Shown piece after piece: positions 1 through 5,768 of a DNA stretch of 10,742 nucleotides (position 1 is its first letter; each line of letters starts with the position of its first letter). A program made the position numbers and the translations under genes. The DNA comes from Rhodobacteraceae bacterium UBA6273 (lineage in GTDB: Bacteria > Pseudomonadota > Alphaproteobacteria > Rhodobacterales > Rhodobacteraceae). The notes beneath the pieces are model-generated. The model was not told where the DNA came from. It made no database searches and was given only the letters and a program-made list of their open reading frames with translations. The stretch spans positions 1 to 10,742 of the forward strand of contig DJUV01000118.1 of NCBI GenBank assembly GCA_002440625.1, written 5' to 3'.

Positions 1-22
1 GTTCAAACTTTGCCTTTGCCAT
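1..22 (-). CDS. tuf: Elongation factor Tu, N-terminal fragment (runs off the left edge)
   Basis: The minus strand begins a reading frame at position 22 that encodes MAKAKFE before the window ends. This is the characteristic N-terminus of bacterial EF-Tu, the GTPase that delivers aminoacyl-tRNA to the ribosome. A GAGG Shine-Dalgarno (minus strand, 35-32) lies 9 nt before the ATG, and a candidate promoter and a leader hairpin lie further upstream. The preceding gene on this strand is a lipoprotein gene and not fusA. This suggests the tuf copy outside the str operon; alphaproteobacteria often carry two. Only seven codons are visible, so the call rests on the distinctive start peptide plus the ribosome-binding site. 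Confidence 0.8.
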
Positions 23-43
23 ATCCGGGCGCCTCATGTTCGG

Positions 44-60
44 GGGGGCGATCAGCCCCC
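44..60 (-). other. GC-rich hairpin in the tuf leader
   Basis: On the minus strand GGGGGC (60-55) pairs with GCCCCC (49-44) around a five-base loop. This gives a perfect 6-bp GC stem that ends 8 nt before the GAGG ribosome-binding site of tuf. Neither strand has a T-run after it, so it is not a clear intrinsic terminator for the lipoprotein gene. It could be a stabilising 5' leader hairpin or a poor terminator. Confidence 0.4.
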
Positions 61-77
61 GTGTCCACATCGCGGGC

Positions 78-106
78 TACCTATTGGCTGGAGCCTGAAA
101 AATCAA
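78..106 (-). promoter_or_regulatory. Candidate sigma-70 promoter for tuf
   Basis: Reading the minus strand, TTGATT (106-101) and TAGGTA (83-78) are separated by exactly 17 bp. They lie in the 100-bp gap between the lipoprotein stop and the tuf start. Transcription would begin near 71, giving a leader of about 50 nt that contains the hairpin at 60-44 and the GAGG site. The -35 matches the consensus at 4 of 6 positions, but the -10 is poor, so this is tentative. Confidence 0.35.
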
Positions 107-122
107 GCGCCAGTTGGGCCTT

Positions 123-791
123 TCAGGGCTTGGCCGGGACCATGACCGAGCCTTTGGGCGGCGTCTGGTCAGCGGCGGCCTTGGCGGCGACGGGTGCCAC
201 CTTTTCCGGCCCCATGGCGGCGGTGACGGCGGCGCGGGCGGCGACGGCCTCGGGCGTGAACCAGGACTTGTTCTCGATCAGCCAGTCGTTGATCTGGCGT
301 GCGGCGTTGCGCGACAGGTTCTGCATCTGCTGTTCGCGGCTTTGCGTGAGGCCGGAGCCGACGACCGTCTCACCGCTAAAGCTCTCGAACACGGTGAAGG
401 ACTTCGGTTCGGAGTTCACCGTCCTTTGCGCAGAATCGTCCCAGACGTTGACGGTGATGGCGAGCGCCGACTTGGGGCTGAGAACCAGGGGGATGCCCGG
501 CACGGCGAGCGCATAGCCGTCGACGCCGATGCCGATGTGATAGAGCTTGTCGCCCTGATAGCGGCCGATCCGTTCCTGCATCGCCTGTTTCAGCGCGGTT
601 TCCCATTCGGCGGGCGTGGCCGGGCGCGAGGGGCCGACGGGCTTGGCGTTCTTGGCGACGACGATATTGTAGCCAAGGCGGAAGTCGCCGAAATCCTTGG
701 GCGGAGCCGAAAGATCGTCACCGGCACAGGCCGCGAGAAAGAGAAGCGCCGTCAGGGCCGCGAAAAGTCTTGCCAAGGTCTTACCCCTCAT
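123..791 (-). CDS. Predicted outer-membrane or periplasmic lipoprotein of unknown function (DUF6778-like)
   Basis: This 222-residue protein has a lipoprotein signal peptide: basic residues at 2-8, a hydrophobic stretch at 9-20, and lipobox L19-A20-A21-C22. Cys22 is therefore the predicted lipidated residue. The mature part has a mixed alpha/beta region (about 35-175) containing GIPLVLSPKSALAITVNVW (99-117), then a low-complexity Ala-rich tail (181-222). The pattern resembles a small lipoprotein family seen in Rhodobacterales, which I recall as DUF6778; that name is from memory. The start at 791 was chosen because it places the signal peptide correctly. The frame stays open far upstream, but that extension is antisense to the P450 gene. 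No good Shine-Dalgarno is visible, and the predicted leader is very short. It lies upstream of tuf on the same strand and diverges from the P450. Function is unknown. Confidence 0.8.
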   Translation of the reverse strand: MRGKTLARLFAALTALLFLAACAGDDLSAPPKDFGDFRLGYNIVVAKNAKPVGPSRPATPAEWETALKQAMQERIGRYQGDKLYHIGIGVDGYALAVPGIPLVLSPKSALAITVNVWDDSAQRTVNSEPKSFTVFESFSGETVVGSGLTQSREQQMQNLSRNAARQINDWLIENKSWFTPEAVAARAAVTAAMGPEKVAPVAAKAAADQTPPKGSVMVPAKP

Positions 792-805
792 GGATCGGTG
801 CCAAA

Positions 806-834
806 GCCATAGCGGACTGCCCGCGCCCCGGCAA
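806..834 (-). promoter_or_regulatory. Candidate promoter for the lipoprotein gene
   Basis: On the minus strand TTGCCG (834-829) and TATGGC (811-806) are spaced by 17 bp. Transcription would start near 799, only about 8 nt before the ATG at 791. That fits the absence of a Shine-Dalgarno and would give a nearly leaderless mRNA. The hexamers are only partial matches to consensus. Confidence 0.35.
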
Positions 835-843
835 CCGGAAGCC

Positions 844-872
844 TTGGTGGCTGCGGCCTCGGTGGGTATAGT
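844..872 (+). promoter_or_regulatory. Candidate sigma-70 promoter for the P450 gene
   Basis: TTGGTG (844-849) and TATAGT (867-872) are separated by 17 bp. The -10 matches TATAAT at five of six positions, which stands out in such GC-rich DNA. The predicted start near 879 leaves about 12 nt of leader, and the GGAGG ribosome-binding site (880-884) would be almost at the 5' end of the message. Confidence 0.55.
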
Positions 873-890
873 CGCGGGCGGAGGACCGCC

Positions 891-2258
891 ATGGACACCG
901 CCAGCCCCAACCCCGACCTGCCGCCCCGTGTGCCGCTGGCCACCCGGCCGATGGGGGTCTGGCAAAGCTTCCGTACCGGGCGGCGCAATGTGCTGGAACT
1001 GATCCCGGAGATTGCGCTGAGGCAGCCCATCGTCTCGGGCCGCACCGTCAAGCGCTGGCACATGGTGATGGACCCCGGCGCGCTCAGGCATATCCTGAAG
1101 GACGGGGTGGAGAACTATCCGAAGTCCGACGTGACGAAGATGATCCTGACCCCCGCCATCGGCGATAGCCTCTTCATCGCCGAGGGCGCCCATTGGCATT
1201 GGCAAAGACGCGCCGCCGCCCCGGCCTTTTCGGTCAGGAACGTGCAGAACCTTGCGCCGGTGATGACGGCGGCGGCGGATCGTGCGACGGAGCGGATCGG
1301 GCGGGTGGCGGGCGGCACGGCCAATCTTTTCGACGAGATGGTCAGCGCCACCTTCGAGGTGATCTCGGACGTGACCTTTGCGGGTGGCGGCAGCTTTGAC
1401 CGCGGCGCGGTGCATGGTGCCATAAACGGCTATATCGCAAGCACGGCGCGGGTCTCGCTTCTTGACATCATCGGCGCGCCGTCCTGGGTGCCGCGCCTGT
1501 CGCGGCTGAGGACCGGGCCGGCGATGCGGGCGATGAAGGCGATGGCCGACCGCGCCATTGACGAGCGGCGGGAGCGGACGGGGACGCCTGCGGTGCCGGA
1601 CCTGCTCGACCTCCTCCTCGACGGTGAGGACCCGGAGACGCGACGGCGGATGTCGACGGCGGAGCTGCGCGACAATCTCCTGACCTTCATCGTCGCGGGC
1701 CATGAGACGACGGCGCTGACCCTTTCCTGGGCGCTTTACCTCTGCGCCTTCGATCCTGCCGTGCAGACCCGCGCGCGGGCCGAGGCGCAGGCGGCATTGG
1801 GGGACCGGGCGGCGACCGTGGCCGACCTGCCCGCCCTGCCCTATTGCCGCCAGATCGTCGATGAGACCTTGCGGCTCTACCCGCCGGCGGCCTTCCTGTC
1901 GCGCACTGCAAAGGCGAAGGACAGGCTTTGCGGGCGCGAGGTGCTGCCCGGCGACACGGTGATGCTGCCGATCTATGCGCTGCACCGCAATCACCTCCTC
2001 TGGCCCGAACCGCACCGCTTCGATCCGGAGCGATTCGCCGGGACCGAGACCCACGACCGCTTTGCCTACCTGCCCTTCGGCGGCGGTCCGCGCATCTGCA
2101 TCGGCGCGTCCTTCGCGCTGCAGGAGGCGGTCATCATCCTCGCCACCCTGCTGTCGCGCTTTGATTTCCGCCGGATTCCGGGCCGCGACCCGCGCCCGGT
2201 GCTGATCCTGACGCTGAGACCCGAGGGCGGCGTCTGGCTTCGGGTTGAGCGGCTCTGA
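891..2258 (+). CDS. Cytochrome P450 monooxygenase
   Basis: This 455-residue soluble P450 uses heme iron and O2, with two externally supplied electrons, to hydroxylate or otherwise oxidise a substrate. All signatures are intact: the C-helix WxxxR (W102-R106), the I-helix oxygen-activation motif AGHETT (269-274), the K-helix ExxR (E325-R328), PERF (379-382), and the heme loop FGGGPRICIG (396-405) with Cys403 as the thiolate ligand. There is no N-terminal membrane anchor and no fused reductase domain. The ATG at 891 has GGAGG six bases upstream. No ferredoxin or ferredoxin reductase gene is near, so electrons must come from partners encoded elsewhere. The substrate cannot be read from the sequence. 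It appears monocistronic, diverging from the lipoprotein gene, with a separate gene 82 bp downstream. Confidence 0.95.
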   Translation: MDTASPNPDLPPRVPLATRPMGVWQSFRTGRRNVLELIPEIALRQPIVSGRTVKRWHMVMDPGALRHILKDGVENYPKSDVTKMILTPAIGDSLFIAEGAHWHWQRRAAAPAFSVRNVQNLAPVMTAAADRATERIGRVAGGTANLFDEMVSATFEVISDVTFAGGGSFDRGAVHGAINGYIASTARVSLLDIIGAPSWVPRLSRLRTGPAMRAMKAMADRAIDERRERTGTPAVPDLLDLLLDGEDPETRRRMSTAELRDNLLTFIVAGHETTALTLSWALYLCAFDPAVQTRARAEAQAALGDRAATVADLPALPYCRQIVDETLRLYPPAAFLSRTAKAKDRLCGREVLPGDTVMLPIYALHRNHLLWPEPHRFDPERFAGTETHDRFAYLPFGGGPRICIGASFALQEAVIILATLLSRFDFRRIPGRDPRPVLILTLRPEGGVWLRVERL

Positions 2259-2279
2259 GGCGGCGGCCAGGATTTTCCC

Positions 2280-2307
2280 CCTAGCGCGACGGGCCATGAG
2301 GGCTAGG
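2280..2307. repeat. Short inverted repeat upstream of the DUF533 gene
   Basis: CCTAGC (2280-2285) and GCTAGG (2302-2307) form a perfect 6-bp inverted repeat around 16 bases, 34-61 bp before the ATG at 2341. CTAG is generally scarce in proteobacterial DNA, so two copies in one 82-bp gap are mildly notable. It could be an operator or a weak hairpin after the P450 gene. No T-run follows it. Confidence 0.3.
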
Positions 2308-2340
2308 CTGCTTGGGCCACAGGTATGAGGGGTAAGGTCA

Positions 2341-3300
2341 ATGAGTCTGATGGGAACGCTCGCCAAGGTCGCGATCGGGATCGCCGTAGCCAAGGGCGTT
2401 GGCAGCATGATGGGCAAGAAGGCTTCGGCCGGAACCGGCAGCGCCGGCAGCGGCGGCACTTTCGGCGGGCCTAACTCGCCGGGTGCTGGCGGCGGCGGGC
2501 TTGAGGACATGATGGGCGAGATGCTGGGCGGAAAGCGCGGCGGCACCACGCGGACGAGCGCGCCGCAGGGCGGCGGCACGGGTAGCGGCGGCATCGGCGA
2601 TCTTCTGAACGAGCTTGGCGGCTATGCGCCGGGTGGCGCGGGCCAGACACAGACGGGCGGCGGGCAAGTTGGCCGAAGCTCGGGCGGGGGCGGTGGTCTT
2701 GATGACCTGATCGGTTCGCTTGGCGGCGGTCAGGGCGGCGGCGGTCTCGGCGATCTTCTCGGCGGACTTCTCGGCGGTGCGCAGGGCAAGGCCGGGCAGG
2801 CCGGCGGCGGCAGCCTTGGCGACCTTCTCGGCGGGCTTTTGGGCGGTGCCATGGGCGGCGCGGCATCCGGCGGGGGCGGCTTTGGCGATCTTCTGAACCA
2901 GTCGCTCGGCAATCGCGGCGAACCTGACGCGACCCCGACCCCGCAGCAGAACGCGGCGGCGGGGCTGATGCTGGTCGCCATGATCCAGGCGGCCAAGGCC
3001 GATGGCAAGGTCGATGCGGCAGAGCAGAAGAAGCTTCTGGGCAACCTCGGCGACATAACGCCCGAGGAAAAGCGCTTCGTCGAGGCGCAGCTTGCAGCCC
3101 CGCTCGACCCCGATGGGCTGGCCGGCCAGGTGCCGCAGGGCCTTGAGGCGCAGGTCTACATGATGTCGCTGATGGCCATCGACCTCGATAACCAGAACGA
3201 GGCGCAGTACCTTCACCGGCTTGCGACGGCGATGGGCCTCGACAAGCAGGTGGTGAACCAGATCCACGCGCAGGCCGGGGCGCCACAACTTTACGCCTGA
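2341..3300 (+). CDS. DUF533 / TerB-family protein with Gly-rich repeat region
   Basis: This is a 319-residue protein. Residues 4-24 form a short hydrophobic, Gly/Ala-containing segment. Residues 30-195 are a low-complexity Gly-rich region with six degenerate copies of a G-x-x-D-L-L-x-x-L-G-G-like motif (about 53-64, 84-94, 119-129, 135-146, 158-169, 180-190). Residues 205-319 are a helical DUF533 domain of the TerB-like fold. It starts at AAGLMLVAMIQAAKADGKVD, whose acidic ADGKVD turn (220-225) is typical of TerB-like helical bundles. The family is often labelled tellurite resistance, but no ter operon is present, so that label should not be taken as function. The start has GAGGGG (2327-2332) eight bases upstream. 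It is probably monocistronic: a stem-loop terminator follows and the next gene is convergent. Confidence 0.85.
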   Translation: MSLMGTLAKVAIGIAVAKGVGSMMGKKASAGTGSAGSGGTFGGPNSPGAGGGGLEDMMGEMLGGKRGGTTRTSAPQGGGTGSGGIGDLLNELGGYAPGGAGQTQTGGGQVGRSSGGGGGLDDLIGSLGGGQGGGGLGDLLGGLLGGAQGKAGQAGGGSLGDLLGGLLGGAMGGAASGGGGFGDLLNQSLGNRGEPDATPTPQQNAAAGLMLVAMIQAAKADGKVDAAEQKKLLGNLGDITPEEKRFVEAQLAAPLDPDGLAGQVPQGLEAQVYMMSLMAIDLDNQNEAQYLHRLATAMGLDKQVVNQIHAQAGAPQLYA

Positions 3301-3352
3301 AACGGCACTTTACGCTTGAGGCAGCACCGGCAGAGACATGCAGCCGGGCAGG

Positions 3353-3386
3353 ACGGGCGGGGTGAAAGCCTCGCCCGTTTCCGTTT
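3353..3386 (+). terminator. Rho-independent terminator after the DUF533 gene
   Basis: ACGGGCGGGG (3353-3362) pairs with CCTCGCCCGT (3369-3378) around a six-base loop (TGAAAG). The 10-bp stem has one G-U pair. It is followed by a T-rich tail on the plus strand (3378-3386). It lies between two convergent genes; without a T-run on the minus strand it should act mainly on plus-strand transcripts. Confidence 0.7.
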
Positions 3387-3390
3387 CCGC

Positions 3391-4524
3391 CTAGTTGCAG
3401 ATCGCCTTCAGCGCCTGCCAGTCGGCATCGGTCAGGGCGGGTTCGGTCGGCCCCTGCCCTGCGGCATGGCTGCGCGCCGCTTGGGCGCGTGCCAGGCTCA
3501 AGGGGTGCGACGACATCATCTCGGGCATGCTGTCGGTGTCTTTGGCAATCTTTTCGAAGAAATCCGCCATGCCGGCGGAACTGATCCCCGTACTCGCAAG
3601 AAGGCCAAGCCCGAAACCGTCGGCCGCCGCCTCTGCGTCACGGGTATAGGAATTCCGCATGAGGTATTCGCCTGCCAGGGCGACGGTCGTTCCGCCGGAC
3701 ACATCGCCGAGGATGAGGGCGAGGATGCCCGCCGATCCGGCGGAGCGGAGCGCGATCCGCGTCGGGTCGCGCGCCGCGACATGGCCGATCTCATGGGCGA
3801 GAACGCCCGCGACCTCATCCGCGCTTGTCGCCTCATCCAGAAGGCCGCGGAAGATCACGACCTGCCCGCCGGGGGCGGCAAAGGCGTTGACCATCTCGCT
3901 GTCGAAGACGGAAAGGGTGATCGGCTGGCCGACCCCGGCGCCCGCCGCGAGCCGGTCCTGCAGGCGCGTGAGGGCGGCGAGGCCCTGAGGATTGCGGCAG
4001 ACGAGATCGCGGCCAGAGCCGTCGCCGACCATCGCCTCGACCTGTTTCATCACGGTGGCACCCAGCGCCGTCTCCGCCTCCACCGGCAGATGCGCGGCCA
4101 TGTAATCGGCCATCGCCGGCAGGATCACGAAGAGCATCAGCGCAACCGCCGCAGCCGCCCCGCCGAGCCAGAGCGCGACCCGGCGCCCGGTCCCGGCGCG
4201 GAGGTCGCGGGTATCGAGGGTCGTGACCTTCTGGCGAAACCACGCGACGGCGGCGGGATCGGTCACCACCAGCCGTGCGGCATCGCGGCCGGTCTCGTCC
4301 TCCTCGGCAGCGGAGAGCGCCAGCGTCAGCCGCTTGGCATCCGCCCCGCCGGTGATCTCGCGCAAACGGTCAAAGGGCCAGTGGATCACGCTGCCATCGG
4401 CAAGGGTGATCGCCAGCCTGCGAAGGTCGCCCGAAGGCTCGATCGTCACCGCCTGCCGGGCTGCCGAAACGCCGTCAAGGTAGGTCGCCGCCACCGGCCC
4501 CGAAGGTGCCGCGGCACCGGTCAT
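3391..4524 (-). CDS. M48 family membrane-anchored zinc metalloprotease
   Basis: This 377-residue protein has a soluble N-terminal domain (about 10-105, beta-rich, resembling the domain found ahead of M48 peptidases that I recall as DUF7092). A single transmembrane segment follows (about 115-139), preceded by basic residues that favour an N-in orientation. The peptidase domain (150-377) carries the zinc motif HEIGH (244-248) and the downstream EAAAD (298-302), whose Glu298 is the expected third ligand. SSHPLSLAR (338-346) matches the substrate-side His region of the family. The only two cysteines, C176 and C376, both lie after the membrane segment and could form a disulfide, supporting a periplasmic catalytic domain. 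Its ATG overlaps the stop of the upstream YjgN-like gene (ATGA), implying translational coupling. Its likely role is envelope protein processing or quality control; the substrate is unknown. Confidence 0.93.
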   Translation of the reverse strand: MTGAAAPSGPVAATYLDGVSAARQAVTIEPSGDLRRLAITLADGSVIHWPFDRLREITGGADAKRLTLALSAAEEDETGRDAARLVVTDPAAVAWFRQKVTTLDTRDLRAGTGRRVALWLGGAAAAVALMLFVILPAMADYMAAHLPVEAETALGATVMKQVEAMVGDGSGRDLVCRNPQGLAALTRLQDRLAAGAGVGQPITLSVFDSEMVNAFAAPGGQVVIFRGLLDEATSADEVAGVLAHEIGHVAARDPTRIALRSAGSAGILALILGDVSGGTTVALAGEYLMRNSYTRDAEAAADGFGLGLLASTGISSAGMADFFEKIAKDTDSMPEMMSSHPLSLARAQAARSHAAGQGPTEPALTDADWQALKAICN

Positions 4525-5747
4525 ATCGCGCCGCCCACGTCCAGCGCGTCGGCAAAGCCTTCGGCGTCGGCGCCGGCGTCATAGGCGCGCTGGCGGACCT
4601 CGGCGAGCGCTTCGGGGTTGAAGATCGTCAGGGTGCCGACGATGTGCGCAAGCACCGGCTGCACGATGAAAACCAGTATCAGCGCCCCGGCAAGCGTCAG
4701 GACGCCGAGGTAGAAAAGTGCCATGACGACGACGCCGAGGATGTCGGGCATGGCGCCCGTACTTCCGGCACTTGCGATGGTCGCCGCAGCAACACCGAAG
4801 GCGACGGCAAAGGCCACCCCCACGATGGCGCCGATGATAAGGACCCCGAGAAGGTAGATGCCGATGATGCGCCCGGTCCTCGGCTCGGCCCGGAAGGCCA
4901 TCGCTCCGACAAGCGACTTATGCGCGGTCAGGTAACGGAAACTGTGGACGCGGTAGTAGAGGTAGCCGAACAGGGCCCAGTTGAAGCCGATGAGCGCCAC
5001 TGGGATGGCGGCAAAGGCGGCGGTTTCGCCTGTCTTGCCTTGCGCCGCCATGACGATGGCGATTGCCGGTGCCGCCACGAAGAGAAGCGCCGCGCCGATG
5101 AAAAGATGCCGCATCGCCCGGTAAAGCCCGGTCCAGCGGCCGCCCTGAACGAAACGCTGGTCGCCGTACCAGCTGCGGTCGGTCTTGTACTTCTCAAGCC
5201 AGAAGGTCTGGCGCGGCAGGAGGATGCCCAGCGTCACCACCGTCAGCGCGCCATGCGCAAGTGCGCGCCAGACATAGCCCCAGGCGGGTTTTTCCATGCC
5301 GAAGCGGATGCCGAGGAACCGCGTCCGCGCCATCAGGTAGCGCCGCGAGCGGTAGCGCGCGAAAAGGATGAGCGGCAGCACAGCGAAGAGCGAGATGTAG
5401 AAGACGGCCACCTGCATGATCATCTCTGTCTCGGTCTTGGGCGCCACCACGTAATACAGGCCAAAGTAGAAGAGCAGGATCTGGATCAGGCCGAGATAGA
5501 CGGCAAGAACCACCACCGCGACGAGAAAGCCGAGGAACTTCTCAAGCCCGGTGCCGGTATATTCCGGCCGGTCGCCGCCGAGATCGATGGAGGACCAGAT
5601 GAACTTCCTGACCCTGGTCTTGGCCCAGAACCGGTAGATGCCGAGGGTCAGGATCGTCAGAAGGCCATTCACGATGGCGAGGCGGAAGAGCGGGCCCTTT
5701 AGGCCGGTGTAGCGCGCCGAAACGGCGGAAGAACTCGTCTCTGTCAT
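4521..5747 (-). CDS. YjgN family (DUF898) multi-pass inner-membrane protein
   Basis: This 408-residue integral membrane protein has about eight hydrophobic segments (roughly 20-38, 72-100, 111-130, 162-180, 212-236, 243-265, 292-325, 334-370). DUF898 landmarks are present: TLGIYRFWAKTRVRKFIW (34-51) followed by GDRPEYTGTG (58-67), and a second, related set at TLGI (172-175) and GDQRFVQGG (195-203). RYL-x-A...G motifs recur at 136-149 and 271-285, so the protein appears to be an internal tandem duplication. Family function is not established; YjgN of E. coli is an uncharacterised inner-membrane protein. It begins 21 nt after the parC stop, with GTGAGAG just upstream of the ATG, and overlaps the M48 protease gene by ATGA. 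The tight coupling suggests that the two products work together in the membrane. Confidence 0.9.
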   Translation of the reverse strand: MTETSSSAVSARYTGLKGPLFRLAIVNGLLTILTLGIYRFWAKTRVRKFIWSSIDLGGDRPEYTGTGLEKFLGFLVAVVVLAVYLGLIQILLFYFGLYYVVAPKTETEMIMQVAVFYISLFAVLPLILFARYRSRRYLMARTRFLGIRFGMEKPAWGYVWRALAHGALTVVTLGILLPRQTFWLEKYKTDRSWYGDQRFVQGGRWTGLYRAMRHLFIGAALLFVAAPAIAIVMAAQGKTGETAAFAAIPVALIGFNWALFGYLYYRVHSFRYLTAHKSLVGAMAFRAEPRTGRIIGIYLLGVLIIGAIVGVAFAVAFGVAAATIASAGSTGAMPDILGVVVMALFYLGVLTLAGALILVFIVQPVLAHIVGTLTIFNPEALAEVRQRAYDAGADAEGFADALDVGGAI

Positions 5748-5768
5748 GCAACTCTCACTAAAACGGAA

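Noticed and set aside
792..2594. Long minus-strand open frame continuing upstream of the lipoprotein gene
   Set aside because: It is antisense to the motif-complete P450 gene and reads as Arg/Pro/Gly-rich low-complexity sequence. It is a GC-bias shadow; the real start is the signal-peptide Met at 791.
2338..3288. Minus-strand 316-codon open frame opposite the DUF533 gene
   Set aside because: The Gly-rich GGC repeats leave the opposite strand free of stops. The translation is Arg/Ala-rich with no recognisable domain.
2341..3300. Tellurite resistance determinant
   Set aside because: Only a TerB-like fold is present; there are no terC, terD, terZ or related genes in the window, so the phenotype label is unsupported.
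3316..5702. Two long plus-strand open frames (3316-4584 and 4506-5702)
   Set aside because: They are antisense to the M48 and YjgN-like genes, which have clear catalytic or family motifs; the translations are His/Arg/Gly-rich as expected of shadows.
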